From: JAALLB01 sp017643495 | GTDB taxonomy: Bacteria; Pseudomonadota; Alphaproteobacteria; Rhizobiales; Rhizobiaceae | NCBI GenBank assembly: GCA_965216105.1 | Contig: OZ244147.1 | Location: forward strand, 1,426,001 to 1,490,000 | Direction: 5' to 3' | DNA: 64,000 nucleotides | Shown here: positions 51,028 through 59,885 of the stretch, piece by piece | Numbering within the stretch: the first letter of the stretch is position 1 | How the letters are laid out: the number at the start of each line of letters is the position of its first letter | Translations under genes and position numbers: made by a program | Notes under the pieces: generated by a model | Told to the model about the DNA's origin: nothing | Seen by the model: only the letters and a program-made list of their open reading frames with translations | The model's database searches: none

Positions 51028-51707
51028 TCCAGTTCCCCCTGCAAAAAAGCCTGCCAGGTATCAGCCCCGTGAGACCGCACTTCGAAACGGTTCCCCAGAT
51101 AGCCGGGGCCGCTGTATTCCGCACTGCGGCCTGCATAGGTTCCGGGCTCGTTTGCCCGCAGTTTCAATGTGTTGACGTGGCCGGGAATTGCATCAAGCTT
51201 TCCGGCGAGGCGTGGCACCCAGAAACTGTGAATGACATCGCCGGTCGTGATTGAAACCGTGACGTTCTGGCCGGCTGGTATGTGCAGGATATCTCGGGTT
51301 GAGTGACCGGGTCTTGCATCATAGCTGAATGTCCAGCCCGAACGGTCGGCTCTGGCGGAAACCTTCACCGCATCTTCCGAGTGGCTTGCCGTCAACCGGT
51401 TGCCGGCAACAATGCCGTAGGCAAGGAGTATTGCAAGAACAGTCATCGTGAAGCAAATACCCAGTCCGATAATCCAGGTACGCTCCAGAGTGGTTTCGCT
51501 GCTGTTCGACCGCTTCGCGCGGAACGACATCGCCAGCAGAATCGTTACCAGAATGAAGATACCGGCCGAGCCGACAAACATGACGTTCCAGAGTAAGGCA
51601 ATGGTTTCTGCTGCCGGTCCGGCCGGGTCAAGGGTTGATAGCCGGCCTTGGCAACCGGTGACAATCGCCACTAGGATGGCAGCCAGCGACAATCGAAGGA
51701 GACGCAT
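51024..51707 (-). CDS. Oxidase subunit II without Cu-A ligands (lipoprotein)
   Basis: I start at ATG 51707 because it opens a lipoprotein signal (MRLLRLSLAAILVAIVTGC). The 227-residue protein has two helices (about 30-55 and 75-100) and a cupredoxin domain with WTFSYDARPG, VIHSFWVPRLAGK and IPGHVNTLKLRANEPGTY. At the Cu-A site, where cytochrome c oxidases have CxExC and a following His, it reads GRSAEYSGPGYLG: both Cys are Ser (AGT, AGC) and no His or Met follows. The binuclear copper centre cannot form. Quinol oxidases (CyoA) also lack it. The electron donor may thus be quinol, or the subunit uses another route. Confidence 0.85.
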   Translation of the reverse strand: MRLLRLSLAAILVAIVTGCQGRLSTLDPAGPAAETIALLWNVMFVGSAGIFILVTILLAMSFRAKRSNSSETTLERTWIIGLGICFTMTVLAILLAYGIVAGNRLTASHSEDAVKVSARADRSGWTFSYDARPGHSTRDILHIPAGQNVTVSITTGDVIHSFWVPRLAGKLDAIPGHVNTLKLRANEPGTYAGRSAEYSGPGYLGNRFEVRSHGADTWQAFLQGELD

Positions 51708-52259
51708 TTGACCGATCAGAAGAGCCAAGACGGAACAGAAGATCTGATTGATCCGATTAGTGAGCTCCCGGGTCATCATCTGACGGAATCGCGCGTTGCC
51801 ATTCTCGGCCATCCCATTCATGCGATGAGTGTTGCTTTTCCGGTGGCCCTGACATTCTGCGTATTCGGTGCCGACCTCATCTACTGGTGGACCGGAGACG
51901 CCTTTTGGGCCCGCGCTGCGCTTTGGGCAGCAGGTACCGGTTTTCTGTTCGGGATGTTTTCCGGTTTTTCCGGCACCGCTGAGCTGCTGTTCGTGCCTGG
52001 CATCCGTGCGCGCGCGCCAGCCTGGACGCATTTCATCATTGCTGTCACATTGCTGGCATTTCTTGCGGCCAACTGGGGACACCGTCTCAGCGGATACGAA
52101 GAAGCAGTCTTGCCCTACGGAATCCTGTTGTCCGGGCTGTGCGTAATCATGGTTATTGTGACAGGGTGGCATGGTGGTAAGCTCGTCTTCGATTACAATC
52201 TTGGCACTTCGAAGGGCAAACGGCCATCCATGGGCTCAAGAAACCAGGACGGAAACTGA
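51708..52259 (+). CDS. DUF2231 membrane protein, nested antisense in the oxidase locus
   Basis: The frame starts at TTG 51708 with AAGGAG six bases before it, right at the minus-strand ATG of subunit II, so the two coding regions touch. The 183-residue product has a hydrophilic N-terminus and then the DUF2231 hallmarks: ILGHPIHAMSVAFPVALTF, four helices, and GHRLSGYEEAVLPYG near the C-terminus. Family members sit next to oxidase and haem or redox genes; the function is unknown. Its 3' end overlaps the CopD-like gene by 67 bases, tail to tail. Confidence 0.75.
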   Translation: MTDQKSQDGTEDLIDPISELPGHHLTESRVAILGHPIHAMSVAFPVALTFCVFGADLIYWWTGDAFWARAALWAAGTGFLFGMFSGFSGTAELLFVPGIRARAPAWTHFIIAVTLLAFLAANWGHRLSGYEEAVLPYGILLSGLCVIMVIVTGWHGGKLVFDYNLGTSKGKRPSMGSRNQDGN

Positions 52260-52705
52260 ATCCAGTCGAGTTCCGGTTTTCCCAGCACCATGGCGAGAAT
52301 GCCGACAACCGAAACGAGAACGGCACTGATCGGCAAATAGGGCTTTGGAGGCTGCACCTTGTGCGATGCCTCAGCCACAAGCACCAGTACATGCCCGATC
52401 CATACATGGGCAGCGACCAATAGCATAACGAAGAACAGCTTGACGTAAAACCAGGGTGCAAAGGTGTCACGCATGAAGATCAGCCATGTACCTGCAATGA
52501 CGGCGATGACAGCCGAAGGTGTCAAGCCAAGCGTGTAGGTAAGGTGGGTGGCCTTTCGGATACGGTTGTAATCTTCCTGTGGCACTGCCGGATCGTGTTT
52601 AGCCAGCATGAGCGGCATTGCGATCAGCCCCCCGCACCACAGGGACAATGCGGTGATATGGACCGACTTGAAGAGCGGAACCAGAACAACAAGCCAATCG
52701 GTCAC
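52193..52705 (-). CDS. CopD-like four-helix membrane protein
   Basis: The 170-residue protein has four helices with His in the first (LFKSVHITALSLWCGG) and third (FFVMLLVAAHVWIGH) helices, as in the CopD/copper-resistance D and HemJ-like group. Either copper handling or haem b binding would fit an oxidase locus. The ATG overlaps the CtaG stop. The 3' end overlaps the DUF2231 gene. Confidence 0.72.
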   Translation of the reverse strand: MTDWLVVLVPLFKSVHITALSLWCGGLIAMPLMLAKHDPAVPQEDYNRIRKATHLTYTLGLTPSAVIAVIAGTWLIFMRDTFAPWFYVKLFFVMLLVAAHVWIGHVLVLVAEASHKVQPPKPYLPISAVLVSVVGILAMVLGKPELDWIQFPSWFLEPMDGRLPFEVPRL

Positions 52706-53415
52706 GTAATTTCATCCCCTTCTTTGCTCCAGGGTCGGGGCAACAAGAAAATGGCGGCCAGTGCATAAAGCACGCCAGCCGGTACCCACATGATCAATCC
52801 GCCGATTTGCTGATCTGCAAGTGGTGACAATTGCCACGCAAAGGGGGCAATTGCATGGGCGGCATACAATGGTTGCGGTGCAAAGGTCAGAACTGCACCC
52901 AGCATACCCATTTGCGCAAACCCCATAACGATGAAAGTCAGGGCTTCGACTGGCGAACGGTTGCGGGCGGACACTTCACGCCAGAACCAAACGGCGCTTG
53001 CCAGAAGGGTAATCTGCATCAACCAGTAAATGCCGATATGTGAAAGTGCGCGATCATAGGGCGCCGGTGCGTGCCAGAACCAGAAGACCAGTGTTGAAAC
53101 TGCAAAAGGCAGCATTACCGAGCGGGCTTTGCGCGATGGCAGATACCAGCCAATCAGTTGGGCAGCGACTACGGTAAGCAAGACATGATGGACGACGCGA
53201 GCAGAAAAGAGGGCAGAAGACAGTGCGCAGAGCGGGGATACAAAAGCAATGAACAGTACTGTTACGGCTGCCAGTCCCCGCGGGTCCCGCCCGACGACAA
53301 GTGCAAGAATTGCCAGGGCAACCAGGAGAGGTGGGTCGAAGTTCCAGTTTGACCAGATTTCAGGCGGCTCAGGTGGACGCCCACAATAAATCCGGTTCCA
53401 TGATCCATCAGACAA
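52702..53415 (-). CDS. caa3-type cytochrome oxidase assembly factor (CtaG family)
   Basis: The 237-residue membrane protein has about seven helices. Marks of the caa3_CtaG family are WNFDPPLLVALAILALV near the N-terminus, SSALFSARVVHHVLLTVVAAQLIG (the paired His), FWFWHAPAPYDRALSH and GFAQMGMLGAVLTFAPQPLYAAH. In Bacillus, CtaG is needed for active caa3 oxidase, probably in copper delivery. It is the first gene of the minus-strand operon. The annotated ATG gives a slightly long N-terminus but no better start is visible. Confidence 0.85.
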   Translation of the reverse strand: MSDGSWNRIYCGRPPEPPEIWSNWNFDPPLLVALAILALVVGRDPRGLAAVTVLFIAFVSPLCALSSALFSARVVHHVLLTVVAAQLIGWYLPSRKARSVMLPFAVSTLVFWFWHAPAPYDRALSHIGIYWLMQITLLASAVWFWREVSARNRSPVEALTFIVMGFAQMGMLGAVLTFAPQPLYAAHAIAPFAWQLSPLADQQIGGLIMWVPAGVLYALAAIFLLPRPWSKEGDEIT

Positions 53416-53964
53416 TCGATTGCCTCCTTCGGGAAGTTTTCCTGTAAAAACCGGTTCTTATCATTCTCCAGACAATGACAGATTACATGGTTATGCAACA
53501 ACAACTCGCGGGGGGATGACTGGTTCCCCTGCTACTACGGCAATCAGCGGTGAAAGAGAAATCCAGTGAAGCCGATAACCGCCTCTTCGAGCAATCGCAG
53601 TACTCACCATGATCCTCTGTGGTAATTAACAACCAAAACATCAAACAGGAAACGAGTCAGGGGACAAGGATCCGCATTGGCCTGTGATTTCTGAGCTACT
53701 ATCGTAACGGAAGTGTTGTATTAATCGATTGTTGTGGTCACGCTATTGCTTTTGAGGTTGATCACGCCACGCAAATCACCCTTCAAGCATCACCGTTGTC
53801 CGCGTGATATCATCCGTCTAAAGAGACGTTCTCTCATATTCCCGCTATTTGGCTGCGAACCAGCGTCTCTGTCTAGCAAAATGATTCAGAATATATTCAC
53901 AAGCCACGGAAAACACGGCACTATTCCAAAGCGCGCTAAGCGGTTGAGGTTTGTGGGAAATGTT
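53416..53964. other. Intergenic region between ctaG-like gene and tRNA-Ala
   Basis: About 550 bases with no supported gene. An 80-codon plus-strand frame at 53734-53976 runs into the tRNA antisense and has no ribosome site. The promoter for the oxidase operon should lie just above 53415. Nothing else was recognised. Confidence 0.4.
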
Positions 53965-54040
<76 letters not shown>

Positions 54041-54142
54041 ATTTCCGGCCGGGAAGGGTCCCGGAAAGGATCAGCCCGATAGACGGGCCGATGGTTTTCT
54101 AAACAGCAGTTGTTGAATTATCAAGCTGCTTTGCAAGGAAAA

Positions 54143-54598
54143 TCAGTTTTCCTCATCATCCTTGTCAACGCCACCGATAACATCTGACAGATCATCGTCT
54201 TCGTCGTCTGTTTCCAGGAAGGTGTCATCATCGGACTCCTCCTCCTCATCGTCGTCGTCGACGTCAAGATCAGGAATGTCCGGAATATCATCACCTTCGT
54301 CGTCATCATCATCGCCGCTGTCTTCCTCGGCGTCCTCGAGGCTGATGATATCGACATCATCGTCATCGGCGAGATCCACGTCATCATCTTCTGACGCTTC
54401 GGTTTCCTTTTCAGCGTCAGGCTTCGGTTTCTTGACTGTCTCGGGTTTGGGCGCAACGGCTTCCGGCTCTCCCTCAAAGAAGGATAGCGGATATTCCTTG
54501 CCCGTATACGGGGAAACGACAGGATCCTTTTCCAGGTCATAAAACTTACGACCCGTTTCCGGGCATACCCGTTTGGTCCCCAAATTAGCCTTGGCCAC
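54143..54598 (-). CDS. TIGR02300-type protein with very acidic tail
   Basis: I start at GTG 54598, which gives the family N-terminus (MAKANLGTKRVCPETGRKFYDL) and has GAGG in front; an in-frame ATG 12 bases upstream also exists. After a conserved head of about 45 residues (DPVVSPYTGKEYPLSFF) comes a Pro/Lys linker, then about 90 residues that are mostly Asp and Glu. Family members in Alphaproteobacteria have a CPxCG; here only one Cys remains (CPETG). The function is unknown. The position next to aroA-cmk-rpsA is the usual alphaproteobacterial order. Confidence 0.85.
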   Translation of the reverse strand: MAKANLGTKRVCPETGRKFYDLEKDPVVSPYTGKEYPLSFFEGEPEAVAPKPETVKKPKPDAEKETEASEDDDVDLADDDDVDIISLEDAEEDSGDDDDDEGDDIPDIPDLDVDDDDEEEESDDDTFLETDDEDDDLSDVIGGVDKDDEEN

Positions 54599-54774
54599 AA
54601 CATACCTCACTGGATGGAATTTGCGCCTCCTTAGCGTCCAATCCCGCGCATGTCAAAGGCATTTTGCACTTAATTGCCAATCGCCGGAATGGTTCCAATT
54701 GCGCGTGACGGGCGGATTTGCTTGTGCTAGGCAGTCGCCGACCATCAGCAAGGCAAAATACAAGGAAACCGTGC

Positions 54775-56115
54775 ATGTCTGCCGACCACAGTATTTCAAG
54801 TGCCACATCGTCAAAAGCCACGGCACTTTCAGGGAGTTGTACGGTCCCCGGGGACAAATCGATTTCACACCGGGCCCTGATCCTGGGCGGACTTGCCAGC
54901 GGCGAAACCCGCATTAGCGGGCTGCTTGAAGGTGAGGATGTTCTCAATACGCTGAAAGCGATGCAGGCTGCCGGTGCCCGGGCAAGCCAGGAGAACGGTA
55001 CATGGATCGTTCGTGGTACAGGCAATGGCGTACTTCTCGAGCCGGAAAACCAACTTGATTTTGGGAATTCCGGTACAGGTTGCCGTCTTTGCATGGGGCT
55101 TTTCGGTGCCTATGATTTCCCGACCACATTCGTCGGTGATGCTTCCCTCGGATCACGGCCGATGGGCAGGGTGCTTGATCCGCTCAAATTGATGGGAGTC
55201 CAGATTCTTGATGAGAGTGAGGGGGGGCGTTTGCCTGTCACCCTTCGAGGGCCATGGCAAACCATCCCGATCGAATATGCGGTTCCGGTTCCATCCGCAC
55301 AGGTAAAGTCTGCGGTTCTTCTGGCAGGGTTGAACACACCGGGTATTACCACAGTCATCGAGCCGCACCTGACCCGCGATCATACCGAGCGCATGTTGCT
55401 GGGGTTTGGTGCGGAACTTGAAGTTGAAGAAGGAAAGGACGGTTCGCGCCGGATTTCTGTTGTCGGGCAGGGCAAGCTGACCGGCCAGGAAGTTACTGTA
55501 CCGGCAGACCCGTCTTCGGCCGCTTTTCCGATTGTTGCAGCGCTGATCGTTCCCGACAGCAGGATCATGCTTCCCAATGTCATGCTCAATCCCGCGCGGG
55601 TTGGTCTTCTGGATACATTGCAGGAAATGGGCGGAAAAATTGAAATTTCCAATCAGCGCGAAAGTGGTGGCGAGGTGATCGGGGACCTTACCGTGCAGGG
55701 AAGCGAACTGAAGGGAATTACTGTTCCCGCCGAGCGTGCTGCCTCAATGATTGACGAATACCCAGTGCTGTCTGTTGCTGCAGCCTTTGCTGATGGCGAA
55801 ACGTTCATGACCGGACTTGGGGAGTTGAGGGTCAAGGAATCGGACCGGCTCGCAGCTGTGGCGCGTGGGCTTGAAGCCAACGGTGTCGATTGCGAGGAAG
55901 GCGATGACTGGCTCAAGGTGCGCGGCAGGCCCGATGGCAAGGGGCTGGGCGGAGGAACTGTTTCCACCCATCTTGATCATCGTATTGCAATGAGCTTTCT
56001 GGTGTTCGGGATGGCAAGCGAAAAAGCCGTAACCGTTGACGACCGCTCGATGATCAATACAAGTTTTCCCGGTTTTGCCGAGTTGATGAACAATCTCGGC
56101 GGGAGGATTGAATGA
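54775..56115 (+). CDS. aroA: 3-phosphoshikimate 1-carboxyvinyltransferase (EPSP synthase)
   Basis: From ATG 54775 this is 446 residues. It has GDKSISHRALILGGLASGE (the shikimate-phosphate loop), GNSGTGCRLCMGLF in place of the usual NSGTxxRL, VPSAQVKSAVLLAGL, DPSSAAFPIVAALIVP and RVKESDRLAAVARGLEANG. This is the sixth step of the shikimate pathway. It resembles class II (CP4-type) enzymes of rhizobia by the GNSGT and FxGDASL regions; herbicide tolerance of that class is not claimed here. The stop overlaps the cmk start (ATGA). Confidence 0.95.
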   Translation: MSADHSISSATSSKATALSGSCTVPGDKSISHRALILGGLASGETRISGLLEGEDVLNTLKAMQAAGARASQENGTWIVRGTGNGVLLEPENQLDFGNSGTGCRLCMGLFGAYDFPTTFVGDASLGSRPMGRVLDPLKLMGVQILDESEGGRLPVTLRGPWQTIPIEYAVPVPSAQVKSAVLLAGLNTPGITTVIEPHLTRDHTERMLLGFGAELEVEEGKDGSRRISVVGQGKLTGQEVTVPADPSSAAFPIVAALIVPDSRIMLPNVMLNPARVGLLDTLQEMGGKIEISNQRESGGEVIGDLTVQGSELKGITVPAERAASMIDEYPVLSVAAAFADGETFMTGLGELRVKESDRLAAVARGLEANGVDCEEGDDWLKVRGRPDGKGLGGGTVSTHLDHRIAMSFLVFGMASEKAVTVDDRSMINTSFPGFAELMNNLGGRIE

Positions 56116-56741
56116 TCATTGCAATCGATGGCCCCGCAGCATCCGGCAAGGGAACATTGGCAAGAAAACTGGCTGAGCATTTTGACTTGCCTCACCTTGA
56201 TACAGGCCTTTCGTATCGCGGTGTTGCATATGCCTTGCTTAAGGACGGGGCGCCGCTGGATGATCCGGCGCTAGCCAAAGCTGCTGCAAATGCGATTGAC
56301 CTGGTCGCACTCGACAGGGATCTGCTTTCTGCGCATGAAGTGGGTGAGGCTGCCTCGAAAATTGCTGTCATGAGTGAAGTGCGGCGGATACTTGTTGAAA
56401 AGCAGCGGGCATTTGCGGGGAACAAACGAGGTGCCATCCTTGATGGCCGGGATATCGGAACTGTTGTTTGCCCAGAGGCGGATGTGAAGCTTTATGTCAC
56501 CGCTTCTGCCGAAGCACGCGCAGCGCGGCGTTTTCTCGAAGCAGGAGAAAAGGGAAGCGGGGCAACCAGGGCACAGATACTTGGAGACATTGTGCGCCGG
56601 GATGAGCGTGACACGGGACGGGCAGACAGTCCATTGAGACCTGCTGAAGATGCACACTTGCTTGATACGTCGGAAATGAGTATAGAACAGGCGTTCGAGG
56701 CAGCATTGGGCATCATTGAAGATGTATCCAGGGCGTCCTGA
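56112..56741 (+). CDS. cmk: Cytidylate kinase
   Basis: The 209-residue protein begins MIIAIDGPAASGKGTLARKLA (Walker A), then LDTGLSYRGVAYALLKDGAP (CMP-binding), LDGRDIGTVVCPEADVKLYVTASAEARAARR and RRDERDTGRADSPLRPAEDAHLLDTSEMS. It phosphorylates CMP and dCMP. The ATG overlaps the aroA stop. The order aroA-cmk-rpsA is very common. Confidence 0.96.
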   Translation: MIIAIDGPAASGKGTLARKLAEHFDLPHLDTGLSYRGVAYALLKDGAPLDDPALAKAAANAIDLVALDRDLLSAHEVGEAASKIAVMSEVRRILVEKQRAFAGNKRGAILDGRDIGTVVCPEADVKLYVTASAEARAARRFLEAGEKGSGATRAQILGDIVRRDERDTGRADSPLRPAEDAHLLDTSEMSIEQAFEAALGIIEDVSRAS

Positions 56742-56951
56742 ACATGAAATCTCCGGTGCCTTCCCGCGCTACACTATTGCACCCTGCAGGGTGAAAAGAA
56801 GCACACCGGATAACTGAAACACAAACCCGTAGCGCATTCCGGCATTACCCTCATATTTGTGCGACCTGCACCGGTTCTGATGAAACCCCTGAACATGCAT
56901 TCGGGGAAGAGCGGTTACCATGTTCGCAAGGGCTGTCGGTCAGGAGCATTC

Positions 56952-58652
56952 ATGACACAAAACGCAACCATGGAAGAGTTTGAAGCTCTTCTAGAACAAT
57001 CATTTGAAACCCGTGACGTCGTTGAAGGCGCTGTCGTAAAGGGTATTGTCACCGGCTTTGAGAAAGACCTCGCGGTCATTGATGTCGGTCTGAAAACCGA
57101 AGGCCGTGTCGCACTCAAGGAATTTGGTGCAAGCGGACGCGACGGTTCAATGAAAGTGGGCGACGAAGTCGAAGTCTATGTCGACCGTATTGAAAACGCG
57201 ATGGGTGAGGCTGTCCTCTCCCGCGAAAAGGCCCGCCGCGAAGAGAGCTGGATCCGCCTCGAGAAAAAATTCGAGGACAACGAGAAAGTGGAAGGCCAGA
57301 TCTACAACCAGGTCAAGGGTGGTTTCACCGTCGATCTCGATGGCGCAATGGCATTCCTGCCACGTTCGCAGGTGGATATCCGTCCGGTGCGCGATGTAAC
57401 ACCGCTGATGAACACACCACAGCCTTTCCAGATCCTGAAAATGGACCGCCGCCGTGGCAACATTGTTGTTTCCCGCCGTGCCATTCTCGAAGAGAGCAGA
57501 GCGGAACAGCGTTCTGAAATCGTACAGAACCTTGATGAAGGTCAGGTCGTTGAAGGTGTCGTCAAGAACGTTACCGATTATGGCGCATTCGTCGACCTTG
57601 GTGGCATTGACGGTCTCCTGCACGTCACAGACATGGCCTGGCGCCGTGTTAATCACCCAAGCGAGATCCTGAATATCGGCCAGACGGTCAAGGTTCAGAT
57701 CATTCGCGTGAACCAGGAAACGCACCGTATTTCACTGGGCATGAAGCAACTCGAAAGCGATCCTTGGGAAGCTATCGAAGCCAAGTACCCTGTACGGGCA
57801 CGGATTACCGGTCGTGTGACCAACATCACCGATTACGGTGCATTTGTTGAAATCGAGCCTGGCATTGAAGGACTGATCCACGTTTCCGAAATGTCATGGA
57901 CCAAGAAAAACGTGCACCCGGGCAAGATTGTGTCCACTTCCCAGGAAGTTGAAGTCATCGTACTGGAAGTTGATCCTGCCAAGCGCCGTATTTCACTTGG
58001 TCTCAAGCAGACACTTGAAAACCCGTGGGATGCATTTGCCGAGAAATATCCTTCAGGCAGCGAAGTCGAGGGTGAAGTCAAGAACAAGACCGAGTTTGGC
58101 CTGTTCATCGGCCTTGATGGCGATGTTGACGGCATGGTTCATCTTTCCGATCTGGACTGGAACCGTTCCGGCGAAGAAGCAATCGAAGACTACAACAAGG
58201 GCGACATGGTCAAAGCTGTGGTGCTGGATGTTGATGTCGAGAAAGAGCGTATTTCTCTCGGTGTCAAACAGCTTGGCGATGACCGCGTTGGTGAAGCTGC
58301 TGACAGCGGCGCACTTCGCAAGGGTGCAATCGTTACCTGTGAAGTGCTTGATGTCAAAGACGGTGGCCTGGAAGTGTCGATTGCCGATACGGACCTCACC
58401 ACTTTCATCAAACGCTCTGACCTGTCCCGTGACCGGGACGAGCAACGCCCTGAGCGTTTCTCGGCTGGCCAGAAGGTCGATGCACGGGTTATCCAGTTCG
58501 ACCGGAAAACCCGCCGGATTACAGTGTCCATCAAGGCTCTGGAAATCGCAGAGGAAAAAGAAGCGGTTGCACAGTACGGTTCAACCGACTCAGGCGCTTC
58601 CCTCGGAGACATTCTCGGTGCTGCTCTCAAAGAGCAAAACACCGACGACTGA
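56952..58652 (+). CDS. rpsA: 30S ribosomal protein S1
   Basis: The ATG at 56952 (MTQNATMEEFEALLEQSF, GGAGC nine bases before) gives 566 residues with six S1 RNA-binding domains, at about residues 25-95, 110-175, 195-265, 280-350, 370-435 and 455-525. Repeats such as VVEGVVKNVTDYGAFVDLGG and ARITGRVTNITDYGAFVEIE are characteristic. It brings mRNA to the 30S subunit. Codon use is the most biased of the window. A gap of 210 bases from cmk and a strong terminator after it suggest its own promoter too. Confidence 0.97.
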   Translation: MTQNATMEEFEALLEQSFETRDVVEGAVVKGIVTGFEKDLAVIDVGLKTEGRVALKEFGASGRDGSMKVGDEVEVYVDRIENAMGEAVLSREKARREESWIRLEKKFEDNEKVEGQIYNQVKGGFTVDLDGAMAFLPRSQVDIRPVRDVTPLMNTPQPFQILKMDRRRGNIVVSRRAILEESRAEQRSEIVQNLDEGQVVEGVVKNVTDYGAFVDLGGIDGLLHVTDMAWRRVNHPSEILNIGQTVKVQIIRVNQETHRISLGMKQLESDPWEAIEAKYPVRARITGRVTNITDYGAFVEIEPGIEGLIHVSEMSWTKKNVHPGKIVSTSQEVEVIVLEVDPAKRRISLGLKQTLENPWDAFAEKYPSGSEVEGEVKNKTEFGLFIGLDGDVDGMVHLSDLDWNRSGEEAIEDYNKGDMVKAVVLDVDVEKERISLGVKQLGDDRVGEAADSGALRKGAIVTCEVLDVKDGGLEVSIADTDLTTFIKRSDLSRDRDEQRPERFSAGQKVDARVIQFDRKTRRITVSIKALEIAEEKEAVAQYGSTDSGASLGDILGAALKEQNTDD

Positions 58653-58680
58653 TCCGGTCAATATATTACGAATACGGAAA

Positions 58681-58710
58681 AGCCCGCCTTGTCTGGCGGG
58701 CTTTTTCTTT
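58681..58710 (+). terminator. Rho-independent terminator after rpsA
   Basis: AGCCCGCC (58681-58688), loop TTGTCT, GGCGGGCT (58695-58702), then TTTTCTTT. A GC-rich stem of eight pairs and a T-run, 29 bases after the rpsA stop. Confidence 0.93.
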
Positions 58711-58742
58711 GGTGAAATATCCATTTGGGAAACATGCTGATG

Positions 58743-59552
58743 TTACCGCCCTCCCTGTATCAACAGTTCATCAATGCTTGCGCCTGACGCGGCTTCACCC
58801 AGCAACGAGAAACTGCCATCGGAAAACATTTCCCGGGACATGTCAGCGATTGCCTTGTGTACGACCCGTGCCGTCATTGAGCCAAGACTGATACGTGCAA
58901 CACCCGCTGATGCAAAATCCTCCATGGTGTGCGTGATCAGCTTGCCGGTACAGAGCACATTCACCGGAATGGAAATTTCCCTGCAGACTTCCCTGACCAT
59001 CTCCATATCCTTCAAGAGTGGGATGTAAATTGCATCTGCTCCGGCTTGTTCATAAGCCTTGGCCCGGCGCAATGCCTCTTCAAAGTCATACTGGCGGTTC
59101 ATCCATCCGTCTGCACGGGCGACCAGCACAAAGTCATTGTCCAGTGATTTTGCTGCACTGACCGCGGCCTCGATACGTTCTACAGATGCAGCGAACGGGT
59201 AGGGGGTGATGTCGGGCAGGGCAGTGTCCTCAATGCAGGCACCTGCCAATCCGCGCTCACCTGCAAGCCGGACCGTTTCTGCAACAGTTTCTGTATCATG
59301 ACCGTATCCGTTTTCCAGATCCCCGCTGACGGGCAACGGTGTCGCGGCAATCAGGTCTGCAGCGTGATCCAGTGCTTCTGATCGTGATACATGGCCCATG
59401 TCCGGTCTGCCCAACGTAAAGGCATGGCCTGCGGATGTCGTGGCAATAGCCTTTGCGCCCATTGCGGCCATCAGTCTGGCTGAACCTGCATCCCATGCGT
59501 TTGCAAGAATGAAGGGCTTGCCTGGCTGGTGAAGGTTTCTGAACGTATCCAT
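58743..59552 (-). CDS. Isocitrate lyase/PEP mutase-family protein
   Basis: The ATG 59552 with AAGGAAG in front gives 269 residues. It has the ICL/PEPM fold: FILANAWDAGSARLMAAMGAKAIATTSAG, PVSGDLENGYG (metal Asp), GACIEDTA, and FVLVARADGW. The catalytic KKCGH of isocitrate lyase is absent, so it belongs to the oxaloacetate/2-methylisocitrate-lyase-like or phosphonate side of the family. The reaction is not decided by sequence; C-C or P-C bond cleavage next to a carboxylate is family knowledge. It converges with the rpsA terminator and diverges from the kinase gene. Confidence 0.85.
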   Translation of the reverse strand: MDTFRNLHQPGKPFILANAWDAGSARLMAAMGAKAIATTSAGHAFTLGRPDMGHVSRSEALDHAADLIAATPLPVSGDLENGYGHDTETVAETVRLAGERGLAGACIEDTALPDITPYPFAASVERIEAAVSAAKSLDNDFVLVARADGWMNRQYDFEEALRRAKAYEQAGADAIYIPLLKDMEMVREVCREISIPVNVLCTGKLITHTMEDFASAGVARISLGSMTARVVHKAIADMSREMFSDGSFSLLGEAASGASIDELLIQGGR

Positions 59553-59885
59553 GAGAATCTTCCTTCTGTCGATATGATTCCTGCCGCGGTGTAGGCCATG
59601 AATGCTGTTTGATGCCTCACGGCCGGTTGTCGGCTTGCCGAATCTTATCAGGCAACGTAGGATTCGAAACACAATTTCTGTTGGTGACAGTATCCCCTGC
59701 AATACGCGGCGGTTTTACAGGGAAGTGCAGATGGGTGCGGCGTCCATAACTGCAAATGACAAAACGTTGTCCATTGCCTTGTCATATGGCGAGGTAACCG
59801 GATTTGTCTGCATGGATCATCTTTTCAGCGTTTTCCAATGTACGCCACACAGCAAGATTGATGCTGCATCGGAGGGCAAGTATCC
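59553..59885. other. Divergent promoter region
   Basis: About 330 bases between the ICL/PEPM gene and the histidine kinase gene. A plus-strand frame at 59602-59895 has no motif and overlaps the kinase start, so I do not call it. GGAGG at about 59872-59876 is the kinase ribosome site. No operator was recognised. Confidence 0.4.

Noticed and set aside
51708..52172. N-terminal extension of oxidase subunit II through the antisense of the DUF2231 gene
   Set aside because: The lipoprotein signal beginning at 51707 marks the true start, and the extension is low-complexity antisense sequence.
54162..54542. Ser-rich plus-strand frame
   Set aside because: It is the antisense of the Asp/Glu-rich tail (GAT/GAC/GAA read backwards gives Ser codons), a known artefact.
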